Origin: an uncultured Tropicimonas sp.
Lineage (GTDB): Bacteria; Pseudomonadota; Alphaproteobacteria; Rhodobacterales; Rhodobacteraceae
Assembly (NCBI GenBank): GCA_947497945.1
Contig: CANMIP010000015.1
Location: 81,152-145,151 of the forward strand
Direction: 5' to 3'
DNA length: 64,000 bases
The notes under the pieces were generated by a model. The model was not told the DNA's origin and searched no databases. It was given only the letters and a program-made list of their open reading frames with translations. The stretch's first letter is position 1. Every line of letters begins with the position of its first letter. Below, piece by piece: positions 1 through 8,321 of the stretch. Position numbers and translations under genes: made by a program.

Positions 1-1
1 C

Positions 2-49
2 CTTCTGTGCTATGTCGTTTTCCTGGCGCTCCTGGCCGTGCTCGTTTGA
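2..49 (+). CDS. C-terminal end of a membrane protein (partial)
   Basis: The first 48 readable bases encode LLCYVVFLALLAVLV followed by TGA, a purely hydrophobic tail typical of the last transmembrane helix of an integral membrane protein. The gene begins outside the window, so its family cannot be told. It lies on the same strand as the TAXI-TRAP operon but is separated from it by about 100 bases that hold a strong palindrome, so it probably belongs to a different transcription unit. Confidence 0.5.
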   Translation, partial: LLCYVVFLALLAVLV

Positions 50-87
50 ACCGGATAGCGATGCTTCGCGCGTACGGCTCAAAAAAT

Positions 88-118
88 CGATAAAAATTTG
101 CACACGCAATTTTTATCG
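88..118. promoter_or_regulatory. AT-rich palindrome, candidate operator of the TAXI-TRAP operon
   Basis: The 11-base arms CGATAAAAATT (88-98) and AATTTTTATCG (108-118) are perfect inverted repeats. A short GC/ACAC centre separates them. The site is 35 bases before the ATG of the binding-protein gene and stands out by its AT content in GC-rich surroundings. It could bind the CitB-like response regulator encoded at the other end of the cluster, or another dimeric regulator. That link is inference. Confidence 0.5.
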
Positions 119-152
119 CTTAACATCGCCTTGCGAACACAGGGAGGAAACG

Positions 153-1079
153 ATGTTCAAAGCAACCAGACATCTGGCTGCCGTAGCGGCCATTGTGCTG
201 ACCGGCGCCACGGCCACGGCCGAAGAGCTTCGGATCGGCACCGCGAGCCTTGGCGGGGCGTTCTACCCGATGGGCCAGTCAATCTCGAATCTCGTGAACA
301 AATACGCTGGCGACGGGATCTCGATGGTGCCGGTGGTGACGGGCGGATCGGTCCAGAACCCGCGCCTGATCGACAGCGGAGAGGTCGAGATCGCCATCAC
401 CAACAACAATCTCGCCGTCCTGGCGACCAAGGGGGTCGGTCCCTACAAGTCTGGCGCCATCGACATTGGCGCAGTGGCCGCGTTGCATCCCAGCGTGTTG
501 CACATGATCGTGCTCGAAGGGTCCGACATCCAGACCATCGAGGATCTCAAGGGCAAGCGCGTGGCGGTAGGCCCGGCGGGTGGCGGAACCCTGGGGTTCA
601 TGAACTTTCTGCTGCCGCTGCATGACATGTCGCTGGAAGACATGACGCCGTCTTTCCTGTCCTATTCGGACGGGTTCAGCCAACTGGCCGATGGCAATGT
701 CGATGCCGCCTTCGCGCTGTCGGGCTATCCGGCCGGCGCCGCGATGCAGGCCGCCGCCGGCAACAAGCTGCGCTTCATCTCCTTCTCCGACGGGATGCTC
801 GACAAGGCGCTTGACGCCAACGCCGCCTTCCAGGGCGTCGAAATCCCGGCCGATATCTATGGCACCGCGGCGCCGGGCACGGTCATCGGCGTCAACAACA
901 TGCTGATCGCGCCGAGTTCCATGGATGCGGACAAGGTCGAGAAGATCACCGCCGCGATCTTCGACCATCTCGACGAGTTGCAGGCCGAGAACGCGAATGC
1001 CAGGCAGATCGACCCCGCGATGTCGACCAAGCTCGCGATCCCGCTGCATGAAGGCGCTGCGCGCTACTTCAACAAGTAG
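153..1079 (+). CDS. TAXI family TRAP transporter solute-binding protein
   Basis: Periplasmic receptor of a TRAP transporter of the TAXI type; it captures an organic acid and delivers it to the fused permease encoded next. The 308-residue protein has a signal peptide (residues 1 to about 23, ending ATATA/EE). The TAXI hallmark follows directly: RIGTASLGGAFYPMG and then a stretch of Ser/Gly/Asn-rich ligand-pocket loops. The start at 153 is chosen because AGGGAGGAAA sits 3 bases ahead and the signal peptide begins there; an open frame extends further upstream but lacks these signs. A perfect hairpin follows the stop. The malonyl-CoA decarboxylase three genes later suggests malonate or a related dicarboxylate as substrate, by context only. 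Confidence 0.9.
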   Translation: MFKATRHLAAVAAIVLTGATATAEELRIGTASLGGAFYPMGQSISNLVNKYAGDGISMVPVVTGGSVQNPRLIDSGEVEIAITNNNLAVLATKGVGPYKSGAIDIGAVAALHPSVLHMIVLEGSDIQTIEDLKGKRVAVGPAGGGTLGFMNFLLPLHDMSLEDMTPSFLSYSDGFSQLADGNVDAAFALSGYPAGAAMQAAAGNKLRFISFSDGMLDKALDANAAFQGVEIPADIYGTAAPGTVIGVNNMLIAPSSMDADKVEKITAAIFDHLDELQAENANARQIDPAMSTKLAIPLHEGAARYFNK

Positions 1080-1087
1080 GCCATGCC

Positions 1088-1116
1088 GCGCGGGCCGGCC
1101 TGACCCCGGCCCGCGC
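1088..1116 (+). terminator. Intercistronic hairpin after the TAXI binding-protein gene
   Basis: Arms GCGCGGGCCGG (1088-1098) and CCGGCCCGCGC (1106-1116) pair perfectly around a 7-base loop, 8 bases after the stop of the binding-protein gene and 24 bases before the permease. There is no T tract. It is probably an mRNA-stabilising or partially terminating stem that favours expression of the binding protein over the permease. Confidence 0.6.
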
Positions 1117-1139
1117 CATTCGCTTTCGCCGAGAACAGG

Positions 1140-3026
1140 ATGAACAGAATGCTTGCGGATACCTGGCTGGGCCCGAAGGGTGGGCTTGTGCGACTGGTCG
1201 CTTTCGGGCTTGGCGCCTACCATTTGCTGGTGGTGTCCGGCGTGCTGTCGATCTCGACCATGCCGATGCGGCTGACCCATGTCCTGCTGGCCTTCTGCCT
1301 GCTCTTTGCCACTCGACCGCTGCTGGAAAACCTTGCCGGTAGCCGCCTCAACAAGCTGATCTCCTCCGGCTTGATCCTCGCAACGATCGGCGCAAGCGGC
1401 TGGATGCTGACCCGCTGGAAGCCCATCGCCTTCAGCGGCGGCATGACCGAACCGGGCGATTATGTTGCCGGTCTGGTCATCGTCGCACTCGTCTTCGAGG
1501 CCGCACGGCGGGCCGTCGGGACGATCCTCGCTGGCATCGCGCTGCTCTTCTTCTGCTACCCGTTTCTCAGCCCCTACCTTCCGGGCGTGCTGAACGGGCG
1601 GGGCTACAGCCTGGAACGGATCGTGCTTTTCCTGACGACGGACACGGCCGGCGTCTATGGCATCCCCATCGGCGTGGCCGCGACCTACATCATCACCTTC
1701 ACGATCTTCGGCGCGCTGCTCTCCCGTTTTGGCGCGGGGGATTTCTTCTTCGAGATCTCCGTGCGGCTGACGCGCGGCCTGCGGGCCGCCAGTGCGAAAT
1801 CCGCCGTGCTGTTCTCGACCCTGATCGGCATGGTCTCCGGCTCGGCCGCTGGCAATGTCGCCGTCACCGGCACCGTCACCATCCCGGTGATGAAACGCGA
1901 CGGCTACGCGCCGCACCAGGCCGGCGCCATCGAAGCCGTCGCCTCCACCGGCGGACAGCTCATGCCGCCGGTCATGGGCGCTGCCGCCTTCATCATGGCC
2001 GAGATCGTCGGCGTGCCCTACACCAAGGTGATGCTGACGGCGCTGCTGCCAGCGCTGCTCTTCTTCGGCTCCGCCTTCATCGTGGTTCACCTGCAAGGGG
2101 TGAGGAACGGGATCGAGCCCTCCACCGAAGACAGTGCCGACGGCCGTCCAATGTCCCGCGTCCTGTTCGACGGGCTGCCCTTCATCGGTGCCTTCGCGAC
2201 CCTGATCACGCTCATGCTCTCGGGCTATTCCCCTTTCAAGGCGTCGCTTTGGGGCATGGTCGCGCTGCTGACGGTCGATCTGGCCCTGAAGCGCCGCATC
2301 GACCGGGAATGGCTGGGCAAGATCACCGGCGGGATCACCGATGGCGGGCTCGGCGTGATCACCATCTCGGCCGCCTGTGCCGCCGCCGGCATCATCGCCG
2401 GCACGCTCGGCATCACCGGGCTCGGCTCCAAGATCGCCATCCTGATCGACGCCGCCTCCCATGGCAGCCTCCTGCTGGCGCTGTTCTTCACCATGGTCAC
2501 CTCGATCATCCTCGGCATGGGGCTGCCGACAACGGCGGCCTACCTGATCCTCGCGACCGTCGTTGCGCCCGCCCTCGTCAAGATGGGCGTGCCGGCGCTG
2601 ACGGCGCATTTCTTCGTCTTCTACTACGGCTGCATCTCGACCATCACGCCCCCCGTGGCGCTGGCGGCCTATGTCGCCGGAGGCATCGCCGGGGCGAATA
2701 TCAACAAGGTCGGCTGGACCGCCGCGGCCTATGCGACCACCAGCTTCGTGCTGCCCTTCGCCTTCTGCTTCGCGCCCGGGCTGCTCCTGCAAGGCACTGC
2801 CCTCGAAAACCTCCTGGCCATTGTCACCAGCGCGGCAGGCATCTTTGCCATCGCCGTCGGCGTCGTCGGCTGCCTCGGCGCCCGGCTCGAGCCGCTGCCG
2901 CGCCTCGTCGCGCTGGCCGCCGGGCTGTGCCTGCTGTTCCAGGGGCTCACCAGCGGGCTCATCGGCGCCCTGCTGCTGGCCGGGCTGCTGCTTCATGGCC
3001 GGCTGACGGCCCCCAGACCGATCTGA
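1140..3026 (+). CDS. TRAP transporter fused permease (4TM/12TM)
   Basis: Membrane component of the TAXI-TRAP transporter, a single 628-residue polypeptide that combines the small (DctQ-like) and large (DctM-like) subunits. This is normal for TAXI systems. Residues 1 to about 150 carry the small-subunit helices; the rest is DctM-like, with the conserved stretches GSAAGNVAVTGTVTIPVMK, STGGQLMPPVMGAAAF and GMGLPTTAAYLI. Import is driven by an ion gradient and needs the binding protein encoded upstream. ATG 1140 is used; ATG 1149 has a better-spaced AGGATG ahead and is an alternative. It reads on to a cupin gene with a 19-base gap, so one operon is likely. Confidence 0.92.
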   Translation: MNRMLADTWLGPKGGLVRLVAFGLGAYHLLVVSGVLSISTMPMRLTHVLLAFCLLFATRPLLENLAGSRLNKLISSGLILATIGASGWMLTRWKPIAFSGGMTEPGDYVAGLVIVALVFEAARRAVGTILAGIALLFFCYPFLSPYLPGVLNGRGYSLERIVLFLTTDTAGVYGIPIGVAATYIITFTIFGALLSRFGAGDFFFEISVRLTRGLRAASAKSAVLFSTLIGMVSGSAAGNVAVTGTVTIPVMKRDGYAPHQAGAIEAVASTGGQLMPPVMGAAAFIMAEIVGVPYTKVMLTALLPALLFFGSAFIVVHLQGVRNGIEPSTEDSADGRPMSRVLFDGLPFIGAFATLITLMLSGYSPFKASLWGMVALLTVDLALKRRIDREWLGKITGGITDGGLGVITISAACAAAGIIAGTLGITGLGSKIAILIDAASHGSLLLALFFTMVTSIILGMGLPTTAAYLILATVVAPALVKMGVPALTAHFFVFYYGCISTITPPVALAAYVAGGIAGANINKVGWTAAAYATTSFVLPFAFCFAPGLLLQGTALENLLAIVTSAAGIFAIAVGVVGCLGARLEPLPRLVALAAGLCLLFQGLTSGLIGALLLAGLLLHGRLTAPRPI

Positions 3027-3045
3027 CACGCAAAGGAGACCCCAA

Positions 3046-3627
3046 ATGCACCGAGAATTCCGCAGGGTCGTGACCGGACATGACGAGACCGGCAAGGCCA
3101 TCATCGAATCCGACAAACCCGCCTTCCATTACCTCGAACGGCCCAATCGCCCCGGCGTCCGGCTGACGAATTTCTGGCTTTCCGGGAGCACGCCGGCCGA
3201 ATATGACGGCGCGACCGAGACCTGCGAGGGGCCGTTCATCCTGCACCCGCCACAGAATGGCAGCGTCTTCCGCTGCGTCGAGTTCCTGCCCGAGGACCCG
3301 GAGGTGCTGGCGAAGCTGGACGGACAGGCGGCCTTTGCCGAAATGGGCGCGGGAGCCAATATCGTCGAGGGCGCGCGTCACCCCTTCATGCACCGGACGG
3401 ATTCCCTCGACTACGCGGTCGTGCTGTCCGGCGAGATCATGATGCTGATGGATGACGAGGCGGATGACGTGCATCTGAAAGCCGGCGATGTCGTCGTGCA
3501 GCGCGGCACCAACCACGCCTGGTCGAACCGCTTCTCCGAGCCCTGCGTGATCGCCTTCATCCTGATCGACGGCGTTACCCGCTCCGACGCCCCGGACGAA
3601 GACCGCAAGGGCATCCCACGCCGATAG
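3046..3627 (+). CDS. Cupin-domain protein
   Basis: A 193-residue cytoplasmic protein with one cupin fold in its second half. The motif region runs from about residue 100 (GARHPFMHRTDSLDYAVVLSG) to about residue 160 (LKAGDVVVQRGTNHAWSN), giving the His/Glu-type metal-binding pattern of cupins. AAAGGAGACC precedes the ATG. It sits between the transporter and malonyl-CoA decarboxylase and may act on, or sense, the imported substrate. The exact reaction cannot be told from sequence. Confidence 0.75.
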   Translation: MHREFRRVVTGHDETGKAIIESDKPAFHYLERPNRPGVRLTNFWLSGSTPAEYDGATETCEGPFILHPPQNGSVFRCVEFLPEDPEVLAKLDGQAAFAEMGAGANIVEGARHPFMHRTDSLDYAVVLSGEIMMLMDDEADDVHLKAGDVVVQRGTNHAWSNRFSEPCVIAFILIDGVTRSDAPDEDRKGIPRR

Positions 3628-3688
3628 GCGCGTCCGCGCCCGTGGTCGCACCGAAACAGATTGATCCCCAAAAGGCCGGAGACGCGCC

Positions 3689-4936
3689 ATGACCCTGCTC
3701 GCCGATCTTCTCTCGACCGTCTTCGAACGGCGGTATCGCCGCGACACCGTTGCCCCGTTTGACGGACGCCCCCTAGCCGAACTGGCCGAAGCGCTGGTTG
3801 GATCGGAAGGCGAGACCTCGGGGCTTGCGCTGGCCGACGAGATCCTGACCCGGTTCGAGACGCTCGAGGATGCCGACAAGCTCGCCTTCCTCGAGGAGAT
3901 CGCGTCGCGGATGAATATCGATCCCGAACAGGTGCGCAACTGCCTCGACGCCTATGAGCAGACCCCCTCCCGCACAAGTTACCGGGCCTTTGCCGCGGCG
4001 GCCGAACCGGCGCGGCAGGAGCTGGTGCGCCGGTTGAACCGCAAGCCCGGCGCGACGGCAGCGCTTGTCCGGATGCGGGCCGACCTGATCCGCCTCGGAG
4101 GCGACAACCCGGACCTGCAGGCGCTCGACCTGGATTTCCGCCATCTCTTCGCGTCCTGGTTCAACCGCGGGTTTCTCGTGCTGCGCCCGATCAGCTGGGA
4201 GAGTCCGGCCCATATCCTGGAACGAATCATCGCTTATGAAGCGGTCCATGCCATCCACAGCTGGAACGACCTGCGCCGCCGGCTTGAACCCGATGACCGG
4301 CGCTGCTTTGCCTTTTTCCACCCGGCAATGCCGGACGAGCCGCTGATCTTCGTCGAGGTGGCGCTCACCCGTGGCATTCCCGGTTCGGTGCAAGGGCTCC
4401 TGACGGAGGAGCGCGAGGCACTCGCCGGGCAGGAGGCCGACACCGCTGTCTTCTACTCGATCTCGAACTGCCAGGCCGGGCTTGCCGGGATATCCTTCGG
4501 CAACTCGCTGATCAAGCAGGTGGCCGCCGACCTTGCCGCCGAGCTTGCCGGCCTGAAGACCTTCGTGACGCTGTCGCCGATCCCCGGCCTGACCCGCTGG
4601 CTCGACGCTGAAGGTCTCTCTTGGGACGCCGCGGATCCGGAGGCGATGCGCGCCCTGGCCGCGCATTACCTGCTCCATGCCCGGTCACAGCGCGGATCGC
4701 CCCATGATCCCGTGGCACGGTTCCACCTCGGAAATGGCGCGATCATCCATGCCGTCCACGCCGAGGCCGACACCTCCGACAAGGGATTTGCCCAGTCGGG
4801 CGGCACGATGGTGAACTATCTCTACGACCTGAAACAGGTCGCCCAGAACCACGAGCGCTTCGTCGAGACTTCCGAAGTCATCGCGAGCCCGAAGGTCCAC
4901 GCACTGGCCGCGGCGGTCGCCGCCGACGCGCCCTAG
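3689..4936 (+). CDS. Malonyl-CoA decarboxylase
   Basis: Converts malonyl-CoA to acetyl-CoA and CO2. The 415-residue length and a chain of family blocks support the call: an N-terminal helical region (residues 1-120), HSWNDLRRRL (190-199), CFAFFHP (206-212), YSISNCQAGLAGISFGNSLI (256-275), TLSPIPGLTRW (294-304) and FHLGNGA (345-351) with the conserved His near the C-terminus. In rhizobial mat operons the partner is malonyl-CoA synthetase; none is visible in this window, so CoA activation must be encoded elsewhere, possibly upstream of the window edge. GGAG lies 9 bases ahead of the ATG. It is the strongest clue to the transporter's substrate. Confidence 0.93.
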   Translation: MTLLADLLSTVFERRYRRDTVAPFDGRPLAELAEALVGSEGETSGLALADEILTRFETLEDADKLAFLEEIASRMNIDPEQVRNCLDAYEQTPSRTSYRAFAAAAEPARQELVRRLNRKPGATAALVRMRADLIRLGGDNPDLQALDLDFRHLFASWFNRGFLVLRPISWESPAHILERIIAYEAVHAIHSWNDLRRRLEPDDRRCFAFFHPAMPDEPLIFVEVALTRGIPGSVQGLLTEEREALAGQEADTAVFYSISNCQAGLAGISFGNSLIKQVAADLAAELAGLKTFVTLSPIPGLTRWLDAEGLSWDAADPEAMRALAAHYLLHARSQRGSPHDPVARFHLGNGAIIHAVHAEADTSDKGFAQSGGTMVNYLYDLKQVAQNHERFVETSEVIASPKVHALAAAVAADAP

Positions 4937-5167
4937 CGGCGCGCCGGCTGGCCTTCTGGCGCGGACCGTTTGCGGCGGCGAAAGGCCAGCCTGCCCGATG
5001 CGCGCAATTCCCGGGTCGCGACGGCAAGGCACATGTTCAGCCGCACCCGCATCGCATAGCACCACCCGAAACACCGATGCCGGACCGGCGCGGGCAACCG
5101 CCCCGACGGGGTCGGCAATTCCTTGACGGTGGCATCGGTCAGGGAGAGGAGAAGGAGAGTTCATTCC

Positions 5168-6814
5168 ATGAAGGGATCACTCGCCGTCGCCCGACCGCGG
5201 GGGCTGACGCTCCAGGGCCATCTCGTCGTCATGATCGCTGCGATCGTGCTGCTGCAATTCATCCTAACATGGGCCGTCATTTCCGACGCCGTGTCCGGCA
5301 TTGTCCGCGAACAGATCGGCGAACGGGCGCTGCAGACAGCGCTCGCAGTCGCCGAGATGCCCGAGATGCGCACACGCCTCGCCGCCAGGGACCAGAGCGG
5401 CGTCATCCAGGAGCTTGCCGAGGAGCTGCGCCGAAAAACCGGCGCCGAATATATCGTGGTCGGCGACAGGGACGGCATCCGCTATTCCCACCCAGTGCCC
5501 GAACGGATCGGCAAGACCTTTGTCGGAGGCGACACCGGGCCCGTCATCGAAGAGGGGCAGGCCTATGTCTCCGAGGCCACGGGCACGCTCGGCCCAGCCA
5601 TCCGGGGCATGGCGCCGATCCGCGACGGCTTCCGCAATGTCGTCGGCTTTGTCAGTGTCGGCTATCTCAAGGAGGACGTGCAGGGCCTGCTGCAACGCTA
5701 CATGCAACAGCCGCTGCTCTATCTCTCGTTGCTGATGGGGCTCGGTGTCTTCTGGGCCGTCTACGTGTCGCGCCATTTCAAGAAGCGGACGCTCGGGCTG
5801 GAACCCGAAGAGATCACGCAGCTCTTCCTGCAGCGCGAAGCCGTGCTGGATGCGATCCGCGCAGGCGTGGTGTCGACCGATGGTGCCGGGATCGTCCGGG
5901 TTGCCAACAGTGCCGCCCTTGCCGCCGCCGGCGCCGGGTCCGCCGGGGAGATCGTCGGTGCCCCCGCCAGCGGAGCCTTTCCGGATCTCGGTCTCGACGA
6001 GGTGCTCGCGACCGGCCAGCCGATGGAATACGAGGAGCGCACGATCGGCGGGCGGGACATGATCGTCAACGCCGCGGCGATCCGGAGCGCGGGCCGGCTG
6101 CTCGGCGCCGTTGCCACTTTCCGCCCGAAGGACGAGGTGCAGCGCATCGCCCAGGAACTGGCCCGGGTCCGGGAATATGGCGAGTTCCTGCGCGCCCAGA
6201 GCCACGAGCATTCCAACAAGCTGCACACGATCGCCGGCCTGCTGGAGATCGGCGCCTACCAGGAAGCGCAGGATTTCGTCTGCGACGAGACCTCCGGTTA
6301 CCAGGCAATGGTCGATTTCCTGCACCGCGCTGTTCCACACCCGGTCCTGGCCGGAATCATCCTTGGCAAATACGCGCGCGGGCGCGAACTCAAGGTCGAG
6401 CTGGAAATTGCCCCGGAAAGCCAGATGGCCGACCTGCCCGAGCGGATCGACCAGGAGCAGCTTGTCACCGTGCTGGGCAACCTGCTCGAAAACGCGTTCG
6501 AAGCGATGCTCGCGCAGCCGGAAGACGAGCGCAGGGTGCTGCTCTCCTTCACCGATCTCGGCGACGAGCTTCTGTTCGAAATCGAAGACCAGGGACCCGG
6601 CATCGCGCCGGAGCGGACCGAGGCGATCTTCGAAAAGGGCGTGTCCTCGAAGAGCGGCGAGCGGCGCGGTCTGGGCCTGTACCTGGTGCGCCGGGCCGTG
6701 GACAAGCTGGGCGGCTATGTGACCGTGGGCAGTGGCGAGACCGGCGGCGCGCTCTTCACGGTGGCGATCCCGAAGGCGCTGCCCACCAAGGCCGGGGAGG
6801 CGGTGACGGGATGA
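5168..6814 (+). CDS. CitA/DcuS-like sensor histidine kinase
   Basis: Membrane sensor kinase for a small carboxylate. The 548-residue protein has TM helix 1 (about 20-38), a periplasmic single-Cache domain (about 40-180), TM helix 2 (about 183-200), a cytoplasmic PAS domain (about 220-320), then the CitA-type dimerisation block SHEHSNKLHTIAGLL with His346 as probable phospho-acceptor. The ATPase domain follows with NLLENAFEA (N box) and DQGPGI (G box). The ATG at 5168 is preferred to a TTG 45 bases upstream because a GGAGAAGGAGAG tract lies just ahead. It overlaps the response regulator gene by ATGA. It is the likely controller of the TAXI-TRAP/malonyl-CoA decarboxylase operon. Confidence 0.9.
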   Translation: MKGSLAVARPRGLTLQGHLVVMIAAIVLLQFILTWAVISDAVSGIVREQIGERALQTALAVAEMPEMRTRLAARDQSGVIQELAEELRRKTGAEYIVVGDRDGIRYSHPVPERIGKTFVGGDTGPVIEEGQAYVSEATGTLGPAIRGMAPIRDGFRNVVGFVSVGYLKEDVQGLLQRYMQQPLLYLSLLMGLGVFWAVYVSRHFKKRTLGLEPEEITQLFLQREAVLDAIRAGVVSTDGAGIVRVANSAALAAAGAGSAGEIVGAPASGAFPDLGLDEVLATGQPMEYEERTIGGRDMIVNAAAIRSAGRLLGAVATFRPKDEVQRIAQELARVREYGEFLRAQSHEHSNKLHTIAGLLEIGAYQEAQDFVCDETSGYQAMVDFLHRAVPHPVLAGIILGKYARGRELKVELEIAPESQMADLPERIDQEQLVTVLGNLLENAFEAMLAQPEDERRVLLSFTDLGDELLFEIEDQGPGIAPERTEAIFEKGVSSKSGERRGLGLYLVRRAVDKLGGYVTVGSGETGGALFTVAIPKALPTKAGEAVTG

Positions 6815-7521
6815 GCGATCTGTCTGTTCTGGTAGTCGAGGATGACGAGAGGATCGGCGAGCTGCATCGCCGCTTCACCGAACGCGTGGACGGGTTTGCC
6901 GTGATCGGCATTGCCAGCACGCTCGCGGAGGCAAGCGAGATGATCACCCTGCTCGAGCCCGACCTCGTGCTGCTCGACCTCTACTTTCCCGAGGGCGAGA
7001 GCTTCGGCCTGCTGCAGGAGATCCGCGACCAGGGGCTCGAGACGGATGTGATCCTGATCACGGCCGCCCGCGAGGTGAAGGCGCTCAAGACGGCGATGCG
7101 CAACGGCGTTTTCGACTTCATCATCAAGCCGCTCACCTCCGGCCGCTTTGCCGAATGCCTCGCCAATTACCGGCGCTACCGCGCCCGTGTGGAAGACCGC
7201 TCCCGCCTCGAACAGGACGAGGTCGACGGGATCCTGCACCCGCCCGTCTCTGCCGAGACCAGCCCGGACCCCGCCAGCCGGCACCTGCCCAAGGGGATCG
7301 ACATGCTGACGCTGGAACATGTCCGCGCCGCCTTTACCGAGGAGGGGGCCGGCACCAGTTTCAGCGCCGAGGAAGTGGGCGCTCGGATCGGCGTCAGCCG
7401 CTCGACCGCGCGGCGCTACCTGGAATACCTGGTCTCGGTGCGCTTCGTCCGCCCCGAGCTCGTCTACGGGTCCGTCGGCCGCCCGGAACGGCGGTATTCC
7501 CCGATGGGCCCGGGGCAATAA
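6811..7521 (+). CDS. CitB/DcuR-like response regulator
   Basis: Partner of the sensor kinase, with which it shares a 4-base ATGA overlap. The 236-residue protein has a receiver domain (1-120) with the acidic pair D11/D12, phospho-acceptor D56 (LVLLDLY), T84 and K106 (IIKPLT). A linker follows, then a C-terminal helix-turn-helix (about 180-225) reading ARIGVSRSTARRYLEYLVS. That HTH type marks the CitB/DcuR/MalR group, which regulate di- and tricarboxylate transport genes. The palindrome at 88-118 is a reasonable target. Confidence 0.9.
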   Translation: MSDLSVLVVEDDERIGELHRRFTERVDGFAVIGIASTLAEASEMITLLEPDLVLLDLYFPEGESFGLLQEIRDQGLETDVILITAAREVKALKTAMRNGVFDFIIKPLTSGRFAECLANYRRYRARVEDRSRLEQDEVDGILHPPVSAETSPDPASRHLPKGIDMLTLEHVRAAFTEEGAGTSFSAEEVGARIGVSRSTARRYLEYLVSVRFVRPELVYGSVGRPERRYSPMGPGQ

Positions 7522-7544
7522 GCGGCCCCACATCGGATCTTCCC

Positions 7545-7574
7545 GGCAAAGGCCTGAGCCTCGTGACCTTTGCC
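7545..7574 (+). terminator. Stem-loop downstream of the two-component genes
   Basis: GGCAAAGG (7545-7552) and CCTTTGCC (7567-7574) form a perfect 8-base stem with a 14-base loop, 24 bases after the response regulator stop. There is no T run, so termination efficiency is uncertain. Confidence 0.35.
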
Positions 7575-7793
7575 CTGCCCGCATTTGCAGGGGACGGGCC
7601 ACGGCCACATCCGCTGGGCGCTCCAGACACATGGCGAGACAAGCCAGCTCGGACACAGCCTGCAGGGACAGCGTCCTTGTGATGCTTTTGGCTGAGGATT
7701 ACGCGCGCAGCCGCGTCGCTACTCGATTGAGGCGGTTCGTGCTATGGTTGCATTTACGTAGCAGAGATCAATTTTAAATGGAGACGCGCGATA

Positions 7794-8126
7794 ATGCCCA
7801 AATACATGAGTCAGTTCAGCTATTCCGAAGCATCGGTCAAGGGAATGGTCGCAAAGCCGCAGGATCGTCGGGCGGCGGCAGAGAAAATCTTCGCGGCTGC
7901 CGGTGGGACGATCGAGTGCATGTATTACTGTTTTGGCGATTATGACGGCGTTGTCATCAGCGACTTCCCGTCCGATGTGGCGGCCGCATCCGCGATCCTT
8001 GCCGTTGGCTCTTCCGGGGCCTTCGCCAAGCTCAAGACGACGGTCCTGATTACAATGGAGGACTCGGTGGCAGCCATGGAAGGCGCCAAGAATATCGCTG
8101 ACACCTATATGGCACCCGGCAGCTAG
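7794..8126 (+). CDS. GYD-domain protein
   Basis: A 110-residue protein of the GYD family, small alpha/beta proteins named after a conserved Gly-Tyr-Asp. Here that block reads YYCFGDYDGVVI near residue 45. No signal peptide or membrane segment is visible. Family members have no settled biochemical role; they are dimeric ferredoxin-like folds. ATGGAGACG lies about 10 bases ahead of the start. A GC-rich hairpin at 8166-8185 follows. It appears monocistronic. Confidence 0.85.
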   Translation: MPKYMSQFSYSEASVKGMVAKPQDRRAAAEKIFAAAGGTIECMYYCFGDYDGVVISDFPSDVAAASAILAVGSSGAFAKLKTTVLITMEDSVAAMEGAKNIADTYMAPGS

Positions 8127-8165
8127 CCCCCCGTTCAACCCTCTGGAGAACGCAAATGACGCGGC

Positions 8166-8185
8166 CCGCCGCGCTTTCGCGGCGG
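8166..8185 (+). terminator. Hairpin after the GYD gene
   Basis: CCGCCGCG (8166-8173) and CGCGGCGG (8178-8185) make a perfect 8-base stem closed by the 4-base loop CTTT. It lies 40 bases after the GYD stop and could serve the converging desaturase gene as well. No T tract follows. Confidence 0.45.
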
Positions 8186-8321
8186 CGCCTGTCCGGCGCC
8201 GGGCGACATTTCCGGACGGCGTGAACCATCTGACCCTCTGGAATGACGGCATCCGGAGCGTTGCTTGCGGCACGCAGCTGGTGTCCGGGCAGAGATCCGG
8301 GCCTTCGGGCTTCTCTTTGGA

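Noticed and set aside
279..3116. A 945-codon minus-strand open frame opposite the TAXI-TRAP genes
   Set aside because: It is rich in Arg, Gly, Asp and Glu without any family pattern, and lies opposite clear genes. Long antisense frames are common in high-GC DNA.
8157..8228. A 23-codon frame after the GYD gene with a fair ribosome-binding site
   Set aside because: Its peptide is Arg-rich and the frame lies over the hairpin at 8166-8185; more likely untranslated sequence.
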